DNA of 64,000 nucleotides from Streptosporangium album (GTDB lineage: Bacteria; Actinomycetota; Actinomycetes; Streptosporangiales; Streptosporangiaceae). Shown here in pieces: positions 8,861 to 17,084 of the stretch. The first letter of the stretch is position 1; every line of letters starts with the position of its first letter. The DNA is taken from contig NZ_JACHJU010000002.1 of assembly GCF_014203795.1 (NCBI RefSeq), forward strand, positions 434,001 through 498,000, in the 5' to 3' direction. A program made the translations under genes and the position numbers. A model generated the notes under the pieces. That model was given only the letters and a program-made list of their open reading frames with translations. It had not been told where the DNA came from and ran no database searches.

Positions 8861-10291
8861 ATGCCTCTGAAGCAGCCCCGTCACGCTCGCCGCGGAAGCC
8901 GGGACCTGGAGGTCAACCCGATCTTCAGCCGGGAGCCCGTCCGGGTCCCGCGCTACGTCATGCCGGACGGGCAGATGGAGCCGGACACGGCCTACCAGAT
9001 CGTGCACGACGAGCTGATGCTGGACGGCAACGCGCGGCTGAATCTGGCGACGTTCGTCACCACCTGGGCGGAGCCGCAGGCGCAGCGGCTGATGGCCGAG
9101 TGCGCCGAGAAGAACATGATCGACAAGGACGAGTACCCGCAGACCGCGGAGCTGGAGATGCGGTGCGTGGACATGCTCGCCCGGCTCTGGCACGCCGAGG
9201 ACCCCCACCGCGCGACGGGCTGCTCGACGACTGGGTCGAGCGAGGCGGCGATGCTGGGCGGTCTGGCGCTCAAGCGGCGCTGGCGACACCGGCGCCTCGC
9301 GGAGGGGAGGCCGGCCGACCGGCCCAACCTGGTGATGGGCATCAACGTGCAGATCTGCTGGGAGAAATTCGCCAACTACTTCGATGTCGAACCCCGGTAT
9401 GTGCCGATGGAGGGCGACCGGTACCACCTGAGCCCCGAGACGGCGGTCGAACTGTGCGACGAGAACACCATCGGTGTCGTCGCCGTCCTCGGCTCCACGT
9501 TCGACGGCAGCTACGAACCCGTCGCCGGCATCGCCGCAGCCCTGGACGACCTGCAGGCCCGCACCGGACTCGACGTGCCGATCCACGTGGACGGCGCCTC
9601 CGGCGCGATGATCGCGCCCTTCCTCGACCCGGACCTGCACTGGGACTTCCGGGTGCCGCGGGTGGCGTCGATCAACGCCTCCGGGCACAAGTACGGGCTG
9701 GTGATGCCCGGGGTGGGCTGGGCGCTGTGGCGGGACTTCGGCGCGCTCCCGGAGGACCTGGTCTTTCACGTCAACTACCTCGGTGGGCAGATGCCGACCT
9801 TCGCGCTGAACTTCTCCCGTCCGGGAGCCCAGGTGGTCGCGCAGTACTACAACTTCCTGCGGCTGGGGTTCGACGGCTACCGCCGGGTTCAGCAGACGTC
9901 CCGGGACGTGGCGACCCGCCTGTCCGGGGAGATCGCCAAGCTGGACCAGTTCGAGCTGATCACCGACGGTAGCCAGGTGCCGGCGTTCGTCTTCCGGGTA
10001 CGGGAGGGGAACGACGCGTTCACGGTCTTCGACGTCTCCGCCGCGCTGCGGGAACGCGGCTGGCTGGTGCCCGCCTACACCTTCCCGGAGAACCGCACGG
10101 ACCTGGCGGTATTGCGCGTCGTCGTCCGCAACGGCTTCAGCCACGATCTGGCCGACCTGCTGGTGGAAGACCTGCACCGGGTCCTGCCCCACCTGGAGGG
10201 ACAGCGTGAACCGCATCGCACCGCCGATGACGCCGGCGGTTTCGCGCACGGTACCGAGATCAAGACTTCCCGGCGCCACGGTCGCGGCTGA
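8861..10291 (+). CDS. gadB: Glutamate decarboxylase
   Basis: A PLP-dependent group II decarboxylase of 476 residues, cytosolic, converting L-glutamate to GABA and CO2 with consumption of a proton. The PLP Schiff-base lysine is K277 in INASGHKYGL. The substrate and cofactor blocks TTGSSEAAMLGG and VHVDGASGAMI are intact, as is the GadB-specific GGQMPTFALNFSRPG block. Length matches the family. The ATG at 8861 follows GGAAGGACACAGGACG. No GABA antiporter is next door. The gene is followed after 137 bases by a class II glutamine amidotransferase on the same strand, which might feed it glutamate (inference). Confidence 0.95.
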   Translation: MPLKQPRHARRGSRDLEVNPIFSREPVRVPRYVMPDGQMEPDTAYQIVHDELMLDGNARLNLATFVTTWAEPQAQRLMAECAEKNMIDKDEYPQTAELEMRCVDMLARLWHAEDPHRATGCSTTGSSEAAMLGGLALKRRWRHRRLAEGRPADRPNLVMGINVQICWEKFANYFDVEPRYVPMEGDRYHLSPETAVELCDENTIGVVAVLGSTFDGSYEPVAGIAAALDDLQARTGLDVPIHVDGASGAMIAPFLDPDLHWDFRVPRVASINASGHKYGLVMPGVGWALWRDFGALPEDLVFHVNYLGGQMPTFALNFSRPGAQVVAQYYNFLRLGFDGYRRVQQTSRDVATRLSGEIAKLDQFELITDGSQVPAFVFRVREGNDAFTVFDVSAALRERGWLVPAYTFPENRTDLAVLRVVVRNGFSHDLADLLVEDLHRVLPHLEGQREPHRTADDAGGFAHGTEIKTSRRHGRG

Positions 10292-10305
10292 AGGCGTACA
10301 CGTAC

Positions 10306-10335
10306 GCCGGCGGTTGAAGGCGTACGGCCGCCGGC
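10306..10335 (+). terminator. Hairpin after gadB
   Basis: Perfect 8-bp inverted repeat (GCCGGCGG at 10306-10313, CCGCCGGC at 10328-10335), 14 bases after the stop codon. No U tract and a 14-base loop, so it may be a weak or partial terminator, or only a 3'-end stabiliser between gadB and the next gene. Confidence 0.4.
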
Positions 10336-10428
10336 CGCGTCCGGGCCGCAGCGAGGAACGGATCCGCGGCCTCCGACCGGTGCGGCCGGAGGGGGACCAG
10401 TGTGGTCGAAGGAGAAGGAGACGTTGGC

Positions 10429-11298
10429 ATGTGCCGTCTGTTTGGCTTGAGCAGCGCCCCTCGGCGTACGCGTGCCATCTTCTGGCTCCTGGACGCGCCG
10501 GACAGTCTGAGCAAGCAGAGCCTCCGTTATCCCGATGGGACCGGTCTGGGTTTCTTCGACGCCGACGGCACCCCGAAGGTGCACAAGGCCCCCATCGCCG
10601 CCTACGAGGACCGGTGCTTCGCCGAGGAGGCGAAGCAGGTGGAATCCACCACCTTCCTGGCTCACGTCCGGTTCGCCTCCACCGGTGGCCTGGACGACCG
10701 CAACACGCATCCCTTCCTGCAGGACGGGCGGCTCTTCGCCCACAACGGGGTGATCGAGGGCTTGGACGAACTCGACGCGGAGCTGGGGGAGTATCGAGGG
10801 CTGGTCAAGGGAGAAACCGACTCCGAGCGCTTCTTCGCGCTGATCACCCGTGAGACCAGGGCGCACGGTGGCGACGTCGCCGCCGGCATCGAGGGCGCCG
10901 CCCGCTGGATCGCCCGGAACCTGCCCGTCTACGCCCTCAACCTGGTCCTCACCACCTCGGAGGAACTGTGGGCGCTGCGTTACCCCGACACCCACGAACT
11001 GCATGTGCTCCAGCGTGCCCCCGGCGGGCGCCACGGCATCCGGCACCTCGACCAGAGCGGCACCGACGGCTGCATGCGTATCCGCTCCCGCGACCTGGCC
11101 GATGTCCCCTCGTCCGTGGTCGCCAGCGAACGTATGGACGACCATCCCGGCTGGCGCCCGATGGAGCCCGGCGAGCTGCTCCACATCGGACCGGGCCTCA
11201 GCCCCACCCGCCGGGTCGTGCTGCCAGACGAGCCGGCGCACCGGCTGAGCCTCGCCGGCCTGCGCCCCGAGGCCGCCGCCTCGCAGCAGGCCGTCTGA
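10429..11298 (+). CDS. Class II glutamine amidotransferase
   Basis: An Ntn-hydrolase glutaminase domain of 289 residues. It starts MCRLFGLSS, so removal of Met exposes the nucleophile Cys2. The glutamine-site motifs LAHVRFASTGG, FAHNGVI and ETDSERFFALI are present. Related stand-alone proteins (YafJ/EgtC-like) release ammonia from glutamine or hydrolyse gamma-glutamyl amides. No synthetase domain or ergothioneine genes are near, so the substrate is open. The ATG at 10429 follows GGAGAAGGAG; an in-frame GTG at 10402 would bury the catalytic Cys and is rejected. The gene lies downstream of gadB, possibly cotranscribed. Confidence 0.85.
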   Translation: MCRLFGLSSAPRRTRAIFWLLDAPDSLSKQSLRYPDGTGLGFFDADGTPKVHKAPIAAYEDRCFAEEAKQVESTTFLAHVRFASTGGLDDRNTHPFLQDGRLFAHNGVIEGLDELDAELGEYRGLVKGETDSERFFALITRETRAHGGDVAAGIEGAARWIARNLPVYALNLVLTTSEELWALRYPDTHELHVLQRAPGGRHGIRHLDQSGTDGCMRIRSRDLADVPSSVVASERMDDHPGWRPMEPGELLHIGPGLSPTRRVVLPDEPAHRLSLAGLRPEAAASQQAV

Positions 11299-11330
11299 CC
11301 TCCCGCCCCGCGGCGCCCAAGCCGGACCGC

Positions 11331-11361
11331 CTCCGGGTGGCCCGATCCGGGCCACCCGGAG
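11331..11361 (+). terminator. Strong hairpin terminator
   Basis: Perfect 13-bp inverted repeat, CTCCGGGTGGCCC and GGGCCACCCGGAG, with a 5-base loop, 32 bases after the amidotransferase stop codon. Confidence 0.8.
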
Positions 11362-11425
11362 GGACCCGGAGCGGGGGAGCGGCGACCCCGGCCGGAGGCT
11401 CAGCCCGCCCAGCGCTCTTCGCGAG

Positions 11426-11494
11426 CCCGGGCCGTTGCTGTAGCGCGAGCTTGACCGCGTCCCGGTAGAAGGCCAGATGGAGGGACTCGTCGGC
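11426..11494 (-). pseudogene. Acyl-ACP desaturase C-terminal remnant
   Basis: One minus frame reads ADESLHLAFYRDAVKLALQQ, which matches the second iron-binding helix of acyl-ACP desaturases (ADENLH..FYR......AL). The rest of the diiron protein is absent. About 23 codons survive, right after the stop of the 39-codon ORF. Confidence 0.4.
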
Positions 11495-11497
11495 CGC

Positions 11498-11617
11498 TCA
11501 CCGCGCGGTGTCGCCGTCCAGCCATCGGCGCAGGACGCGGGGGAGTACGGGGCTGGCGGTGAAGGGGTTCAGCCCGACGGTGTCGGGCATGGATCGGGCC
11601 GGTGGGAGATCTGACAT
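11498..11617 (-). CDS. Small ORF coupled to the acyl-CoA dehydrogenase gene
   Basis: A 39-residue ORF whose ATG at 11617 begins one base after the dehydrogenase stop. GGAG from the dehydrogenase's last codons sits 5 bases upstream. The peptide (begins MSDLPPARSMPDTVGLNP) is Pro/Arg-rich with no recognisable domain. Downstream is a desaturase remnant in another frame. It could be a translated small protein or the 5' stub of the lost desaturase-region gene. Confidence 0.4.
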   Translation of the reverse strand: MSDLPPARSMPDTVGLNPFTASPVLPRVLRRWLDGDTAR

Positions 11618-11618
11618 G

Positions 11619-13262
11619 TCACTCCAATCCGATTGACCTCGCCTCTGCGTGCGGCGCGGGGGGGACCAGCGGATGCGCGATGAACGTCTCCAGCGCGACG
11701 GCACTGCGCCCGTCGCCGAGCGCGGTGAGCGCCCAGCCGGCCTGCGCGGCCAGCAGCGCCGCCTGATACGTGCGGGCCATGCCCCACGCCACCTCGCGGC
11801 CGGCCGCGGGGTCGGGCTCACGCGATGTGACGTCCCACGCGGCGGCGCGGATGATCCGCGCGGCGGCCTCGACGCGGGGATGCGGGTGGGCGGCGAGCTG
11901 CGCCTCGACGTCGTCCCGGAACGCGGCGGCGACCTCGGGGTCGGCCAGCGCCCGCATGACGTCGAGGGCGAGGACGTTCGTCGTGCCCTCCCAGATGGAC
12001 TGGACCTGCACGTCGCGCAGGACCCGAGGGATGCCGGTGTCCTCCAGGTAGCCCGCGCCGCCGAACGACTCCAGCAGCTCCGAGCACGTCCGCACGGCCT
12101 GGCGGGCGGTCGACAGCTTGGCGAGCGGCACGACGACACGGGCCAGCCGCTCGTCGCCGGAGCCCGACTCCCGCAGGCCGACGAGCTGGGCGGTGCGCAG
12201 CGCCATCTGCACCATGGCCTCGTACTCGGCCGCGATCTCGGCGAGCCAGCCGACGTGGACGGGCGAGTCCGCCAGCGGGGCGCCCCGCACCAGGCGCCTG
12301 CGGGCGTAGTCGCGGGCGAGCTGCAGGAGATGGCCCGTCGCGCCGGGTCCCGCCTGGGCCGCCTCCATGCGGGCGACGTGGAGCACGGTCGAGATCTTGG
12401 CTATGCCGCCGCCGATCCCGCCGACCGGGGTCGCCACCGTGCCGTCCAGGTCGAGTTCCGCGGTGGGCAGGCCGCGGGTGCCGTACTTGTCCTTCAGCCG
12501 GCGCACCCGCAGGCCGTTCCAGCCGCCGTCCGGTCGGCGCAGTTCCAGAGCGAACAGCGACAGGCCGCGGCTGCCCGGCCCGGCGCCCTCGGGCCGCGCC
12601 AGGGCGACGGCGATGTCGGCGGTGGTCGCGGAGGTGAACCACTTCGTGCCACGGAGCGCCCAGGTGCCGTCGCCCAGGGGCGTGGCGACGGTCCCCGAGC
12701 GCGACAGGTCCGAACCGCCCGCCTTCTCCGTCATCCACTGGCCGGAGGTCCAGCCGTTCACCCGTCTGGTCAGCAGGGGGACATACGCGGCGGCGAGGTC
12801 CGCGTCGTGCTCCCGCAGGCAGGTGACCGCGCCGTCGCTCATGCCGAGCGGGCAGAGCGCCGTGGCGCTCACGGCCTGCGCCATCTGGAACAGGACGGCC
12901 TGCACGACACGGCTGTGGTCGCCGTACGTCCTCTCGTGGGGGATGGCCACCGCGCCGAGCCCCTGCAGGATCGCCACCAGCTCCGTCCACGCGGGGTCGA
13001 CCTCGATCCGGTCGACCCGGTTGCCCCACGCGTCGTACGGCACGTGCCGGGGAGGGGTGGCCTCGGCCCTGGCCGCCAGGGGCGCCATCTCGGTCACGCA
13101 GCGCTCCGCGGCGAGCTCCAGGTCCTCGGCCGCCTTCTGGAAGACGTCCGGGGGAAGGAGCCGCCGCACCGCCTGGCGCAGCACCCGGTCCGCGGTCCAG
13201 CGGTTGGCGAGCCGCGGCGCTTCCTGGACGAACGGGTCCACCTCGGACCGCTCAGCCGACAT
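11619..13262 (-). CDS. Acyl-CoA dehydrogenase, AidB-like
   Basis: A cytosolic FAD enzyme of 547 residues, longer than classical acyl-CoA dehydrogenases, as in the AidB subgroup. Recognisable blocks are GQWMTEKAGGSDLS and GTKWFTSATTADIAVALARP (FAD/substrate binding), LKDKYGTRGLPTAEL, then LLESFGGAGYLEDTGIPR and IWEGTTNVLALD near the C-terminus. AidB binds DNA and is linked to alkylation protection in E. coli; many actinobacterial members may instead act on acyl-CoAs. The ATG at 13262 follows GGAG and overlaps the upstream TetR gene by 11 bases, so the two form an operon. Confidence 0.9.
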   Translation of the reverse strand: MSAERSEVDPFVQEAPRLANRWTADRVLRQAVRRLLPPDVFQKAAEDLELAAERCVTEMAPLAARAEATPPRHVPYDAWGNRVDRIEVDPAWTELVAILQGLGAVAIPHERTYGDHSRVVQAVLFQMAQAVSATALCPLGMSDGAVTCLREHDADLAAAYVPLLTRRVNGWTSGQWMTEKAGGSDLSRSGTVATPLGDGTWALRGTKWFTSATTADIAVALARPEGAGPGSRGLSLFALELRRPDGGWNGLRVRRLKDKYGTRGLPTAELDLDGTVATPVGGIGGGIAKISTVLHVARMEAAQAGPGATGHLLQLARDYARRRLVRGAPLADSPVHVGWLAEIAAEYEAMVQMALRTAQLVGLRESGSGDERLARVVVPLAKLSTARQAVRTCSELLESFGGAGYLEDTGIPRVLRDVQVQSIWEGTTNVLALDVMRALADPEVAAAFRDDVEAQLAAHPHPRVEAAARIIRAAAWDVTSREPDPAAGREVAWGMARTYQAALLAAQAGWALTALGDGRSAVALETFIAHPLVPPAPHAEARSIGLE

Positions 13263-13869
13263 GGGCACTCACTCCTGTCAGGTTCAGCGCCAGCGTTGTC
13301 ACGGCAGCGATCAGTGGTCCGTCGTCTCCCCGGGCGCGGTCCGGCGCAAGGGGGCCCACCAGGCATTCGGCCACGGCCCCGACCAGGGCCGCGCCCGTCA
13401 GTTCGGCGTCCTGGGCGGGGAACTCCCCGGCGGCCACGCCCTCGCGGACCAGGCCCGCGAACAGGTCGCGGTAGCGCCGCCGGTATTCCAGCCTGGCCGC
13501 GTCGACGGCGGGGTCCACCGGCTCGGCGATCAGCGCGTACGCGAGGCGGCGCCCGTCCAGTGCGCGACGGGCGAAGATCTCGATCACGCGCGCCAGGCGT
13601 TGTCCCGGACCGCCCTCCACGGCGGCCACGGAGGCCAGCACGTCGAGCTCGTGGCCGGAGGCGCGTTTGAAGACCTCGGTCAGCAGCGCCCCCTTCGAGG
13701 GGAAGTGCCGGTAGATGCCGCCGGCCGACAGGTCGGCCCGTTCGGCGACGGCCGACATGCTCGTGGCCTCGAAGCCGTGCTCCGCGGCCACGGCCAGAGC
13801 CGCCGAGACGACCCGCTCCCGCACCTCGGCGAGCCGCCGCTCGGTCTTCTCGGTACGCCGGTAGACCAT
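13252..13869 (-). CDS. TetR-family regulator of the acyl-CoA dehydrogenase operon
   Basis: A 205-residue repressor. The N-terminal helix-turn-helix reads AAEHGFEATSMSAVAERADL then GGIYRHFPSKGALLTEVF. The C-terminal ligand domain probably senses an acyl-CoA or fatty acid (inference from its partner gene). No ribosome-binding site precedes the ATG at 13869. A TTGACT/TTCACT promoter ends about 8 bases before it, which points to a leaderless transcript. An in-frame TTG at 13905 lies inside the operator and is rejected. It is first in an operon with the dehydrogenase. Confidence 0.85.
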   Translation of the reverse strand: MVYRRTEKTERRLAEVRERVVSAALAVAAEHGFEATSMSAVAERADLSAGGIYRHFPSKGALLTEVFKRASGHELDVLASVAAVEGGPGQRLARVIEIFARRALDGRRLAYALIAEPVDPAVDAARLEYRRRYRDLFAGLVREGVAAGEFPAQDAELTGAALVGAVAECLVGPLAPDRARGDDGPLIAAVTTLALNLTGVSAHVG

Positions 13870-13892
13870 ACGAAGAAGTGAATCCCGATTTG

Positions 13893-13909
13893 CCGCTTGA
13901 GTCAAGCGG
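13893..13909 (-). promoter_or_regulatory. TetR operator overlapping a -35 box
   Basis: Perfect palindrome CCGCTTGAGTCAAGCGG, 24 bases upstream of the TetR ATG. Read on the minus strand, its centre supplies TTGACT as a -35, and TTCACT follows after a 17-base spacer. Binding here would block RNA polymerase, consistent with autorepression of the TetR/dehydrogenase operon. Confidence 0.7.
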
Positions 13910-13947
13910 TCGCGGGTGGGCGGGACCGCCGCTCGCGGTGCGGCAGG

Positions 13948-15198
13948 TCAGCGGGTGGGGGTGAGGTCCCGCAGGGCCGCGGGCTGCTTCCCGGTGGTGA
14001 TCTGCTCGGCGAGCATGCGTCCGGTGACCGGCCCGTGGGTGAATCCCCACATGCCGTGCCCGCCGGCGACGAACCTTCCGGGGGCGTCGGTGGCTCCGAC
14101 GAGGGGGCGGCCGTCGGGGGTGACGGGGCGGGGGCCGACCCAGGTGTCGGTGCGCTCGTCCCAGGAGACGCCGGTGAGCAGCGACCTGGCGGACGCGATG
14201 ATCGCGTCGACGCGCCTCTGGTGCAGGGGGGCGTCAGGGCCGCGGAACTCCATCGTCCCCGCGACGCGCAGCTTGCCCTGGTACGGCGTGCAGGCCACGC
14301 GCACGGCGGGCAGGTAGATCGGCCCGGGCACGGGTTCGTCGGTCGGCACGGTGAAGGAGTAACCGCGTCCGGCCCGCACCGGCACGCGGACGCCCCATGA
14401 CCCGCCGAGCTGGTTCAGCCAGGCGCCGGTGGCCAGGACGACGGCGTCGGCCCTGACGGAGTCCCCCTCGCTCGACCGGACAGCGAGCTTGCCGGAGTCG
14501 GAGTGGACGTCGATCACCCGGAAGCCGGACAGGATCGTGGCGCCGCGGGTGACGACGGAGCGGGCCAGCGACTGCGTGAACTGCCCGGGGTCGACGTAGC
14601 GCTGCCCGTCCAGCCGGATCCCGGCCCTCGCGCGGGAGGAGAGCTGCGGCGCCTGCTTGCCGACGTCGTCGCCGTCGAACGCGGTGTATCGGATCTCCAG
14701 CCCGGACCGGTTGATGCGCTGGAGTTCGTGTAGAAGTCCCACGGCCTGCCGCGGGTTCTCGAACGCGGCCATGATCGGGGCCTCGACCGTGGGGGCCTCG
14801 ACGCCGCTCGAGGTGAGCACGTCGAACGCCTCCAGGCACTCCTCGTTGAACGGGAGGTTGGCCTGTACGGCCCGGCCCCAGGACTTCCAGGTGCAGTTCG
14901 CGGCGAAACGGGTGAGGAAGGACCACAGTCCCACGTCGGGGGTGGCCGGCACGTGCAGCGGGGCGCTCGGGTCGAGCAGGGAGCGCAGGCCGTAACGCAG
15001 GATGCCGGGTTCGTTCAGTGGGATGGCCAGCCCCGGTGAGAGCCAGCCCGCATTGCCCCACGACGCACCCGCGGCCACCCCGTCACGGTCGACCACGGTG
15101 ACGTCGACGCCACGTTCCTGCAGGAACCACGCGGTGGACAATCCCACCACGCCGGCGCCGATCACCACTGCCGTGCGCGGCCCACCATCGATACCCAT
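13948..15198 (-). CDS. FAD-dependent amino-acid oxidoreductase (DadA-like)
   Basis: A 416-residue DAO-fold flavoenzyme. The N-terminal dinucleotide site is VVIGAGVVGLSTAWFLQERG, followed by GASWGNAGWLSPGLAIPL, a motif shared with D-amino-acid dehydrogenases. The C-terminal FAD block is FVAGGHGMWGFTHGPVTG. It should oxidise a D-amino acid or N-methyl/imino acid to the keto acid. The ATG at 15198 follows GGAGAAG. It is preceded on the same strand by a PucR regulator, 145 bases away, which probably controls it. Confidence 0.88.
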   Translation of the reverse strand: MGIDGGPRTAVVIGAGVVGLSTAWFLQERGVDVTVVDRDGVAAGASWGNAGWLSPGLAIPLNEPGILRYGLRSLLDPSAPLHVPATPDVGLWSFLTRFAANCTWKSWGRAVQANLPFNEECLEAFDVLTSSGVEAPTVEAPIMAAFENPRQAVGLLHELQRINRSGLEIRYTAFDGDDVGKQAPQLSSRARAGIRLDGQRYVDPGQFTQSLARSVVTRGATILSGFRVIDVHSDSGKLAVRSSEGDSVRADAVVLATGAWLNQLGGSWGVRVPVRAGRGYSFTVPTDEPVPGPIYLPAVRVACTPYQGKLRVAGTMEFRGPDAPLHQRRVDAIIASARSLLTGVSWDERTDTWVGPRPVTPDGRPLVGATDAPGRFVAGGHGMWGFTHGPVTGRMLAEQITTGKQPAALRDLTPTR

Positions 15199-15343
15199 GA
15201 CCACTTCTCCGCTCTGACATCCTCTGCCTGCCGCGGGCGTCGCCCGCCTGACATGAGCATCGCCGCCGTGACACGAGAACGGTCTGTGCGCCTCGGACAA
15301 GCGTGGAGGGAGGTTTTGTCCGGCTCCGACAACCATCGGGTGA

Positions 15344-16888
15344 TCAGGGCTGCCTGCCCTGGCCGGCAGCCAATGCGATGATCATCGCGAGCCGTTTCTC
15401 CGGCAGGTCGAGCTGCAGATCCGTGATCTCGGACATTTTCCGGAGCCGGTAGCGGACGGTGTTCGGATGGACGGCGAGGCGGCCGGCGGCGACGGCCAGA
15501 TCGCCCTGCGCCTCCAGCCAGGCGCGCAACGTCGCGACGTACCGGGTGCCGTGATCCGCGTCGTGCCGGGTCAGCTCGGCGACCGGACCCTGGGCGGGGA
15601 CACGCCCGGCGGAGGCGGCCGCCCGGAGACGCTGCAGCAGGATCTCGTCCCACGACTCGTCGTAGACGACCGGCAGGACGCCACCGGGCCGGGTCGCCCG
15701 CAGGGCGAGACTCTCGTCGGCCTCCTGCCTGCTCGCGGGCAGCTGGGTGGGCCCCGCCACCCCGCCGACGCCGGCGAACACGGTGACCCGCCGCGGCAGG
15801 ACGTTGACGATCGCGGCGAGCCAGTCGCGGGCGGAGGCGGCGTCGTCGCCGCAGGGCAGCACGGTGTACAGGGTGTTGCCGAACAGCGCGCTGCGTCCCG
15901 GCCGTGACCAGCCGAAGCCCGTGGTCGCGCGTTCGAAGGCCAGCAGGATCGCGGCGTGCCTCTCCGCCGCGATGTGCGCCTGGAGCGCGATCACTCGGAA
16001 CCGTTCCCGGGGCAGGCCGAGCCTGCTGATCACCGCGGGTGCGTCGGCGGTGCCCTCCAGCAGCTGGATGACGAGATCGGATTCCACCTGACGCTCCAGG
16101 TCCGCGCTGACCCGGGACCGCAGCAGATGCAGCGTGACCGCCCGCGCCCCGTCACTCAGGGCCATCCGGCGCTCGCCGGGAAGCGGGCGCTCGCACTCGA
16201 CCCAGATGGATCCCAGCAGCTCGCGTCCGGCGCGCACGGCGACCACCATGCGGCCCCGGAGGCCGTGCGCAGGCGAGGGCTCGACGAACAGCGGCTCGTC
16301 GGAGGCCGCCAGGTGCGCGAAGACGCCCTTCCGTTCGAACAGCCGGCGCATGGTGTCCGGCACCCGCCTGCCCAGGATCGTTTCCAGCCGTGCCGGGTCG
16401 GCGGTCTGCTGCGAACCGGAGTAGGCCAGGACGCGTGACATCTGATCCTCGATCGTCACCGCGTAGCCGAGTTCGGCCGCGAGGGTGTCGGCGAAGGCGA
16501 ACATATCGGTCGGCCCGCGCCCGGCCTCGGTCTCGCGGCCTTCGAGAACCAGGCCGTACACCACGCCGGAGAGCTGGCTCCAGGACACCTCCGGTTCCAC
16601 GAGCAGCACGGCGATCCCGCCGTCACGGGCGTCCACCAGGGCGCTGTCGTCGAGTGGCGGGCTCCCGCGCACCAGCACCGCGGCGGCACGCGCCGCCCGC
16701 GCCAGCCGTACGGCGCCGGCCGCCGAATCCACGCCGACCGCCAGGAACACGTCACCGGTCGCCGGGCGGGTGTCGGTCGGATCGTGCACCACCACGCTGC
16801 GCAGCTCCACGTCCCGGGACGCCGGAGCGCAGCACAGCCGGGCCCCGTAGCCGCCGAGGATGTTCACCAGCCGGTCCAGTCTCAGCAT
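15344..16888 (-). CDS. PucR/CdaR-family transcriptional regulator
   Basis: A 514-residue cytosolic regulator. The N-terminal PucR-type sensory region occupies about residues 1-120, a GAF/CdaR-like middle follows, and the C-terminal helix-turn-helix has the family signature (LAVAAGRLAVHPNTVRYRL then RKMSEITDLQL). Such proteins commonly activate purine or amino-acid catabolic genes. The downstream flavin oxidoreductase is the obvious target (inference). The ATG at 16888 lacks a good ribosome-binding site of its own and overlaps the stop of a 35-codon upstream ORF in the arrangement ATGCTGA, which suggests translational coupling. Confidence 0.9.
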   Translation of the reverse strand: MLRLDRLVNILGGYGARLCCAPASRDVELRSVVVHDPTDTRPATGDVFLAVGVDSAAGAVRLARAARAAAVLVRGSPPLDDSALVDARDGGIAVLLVEPEVSWSQLSGVVYGLVLEGRETEAGRGPTDMFAFADTLAAELGYAVTIEDQMSRVLAYSGSQQTADPARLETILGRRVPDTMRRLFERKGVFAHLAASDEPLFVEPSPAHGLRGRMVVAVRAGRELLGSIWVECERPLPGERRMALSDGARAVTLHLLRSRVSADLERQVESDLVIQLLEGTADAPAVISRLGLPRERFRVIALQAHIAAERHAAILLAFERATTGFGWSRPGRSALFGNTLYTVLPCGDDAASARDWLAAIVNVLPRRVTVFAGVGGVAGPTQLPASRQEADESLALRATRPGGVLPVVYDESWDEILLQRLRAAASAGRVPAQGPVAELTRHDADHGTRYVATLRAWLEAQGDLAVAAGRLAVHPNTVRYRLRKMSEITDLQLDLPEKRLAMIIALAAGQGRQP

Positions 16889-16989
16889 CCGCCGTGGCCG
16901 CCTTCCCCGGAGTCCCCGACGATGTGGGGGAGGGCGCCGGTGGGGATCTGCTGCCGGCGCTCGTCCGGGGCCATCCGCTCCACACCCAT
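16882..16989 (-). CDS. 35-codon upstream ORF coupled to the PucR gene
   Basis: Starts MGVERMAPDERRQQIPTG and ends in Cys, 35 residues. A strong AAGGAAG ribosome-binding site lies 5 bases before its ATG, far better than anything before the PucR start. Its TGA overlaps the PucR ATG (ATGCTGA). It may set PucR output by translational coupling, or encode a real small protein. No Trp, His or Leu codon run is present, so classical attenuation is unlikely. Confidence 0.5.
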   Translation of the reverse strand: MGVERMAPDERRQQIPTGALPHIVGDSGEGGHGGC

Positions 16990-17084
16990 AATTCTTCCTT
17001 TATCCCCCTGTCTGTCCGATTTACTGGCGGTCCACCAGGGTTTGTTGGCAGATCGTCAGTACGTCACCGGCGGTGTTCCACGGG

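Noticed and set aside
8861..11361. Biosynthetic gene cluster around the PLP decarboxylase and amidotransferase
   Set aside because: No synthetase, ligase or tailoring genes adjoin; the decarboxylase has clear GadB-specific motifs.
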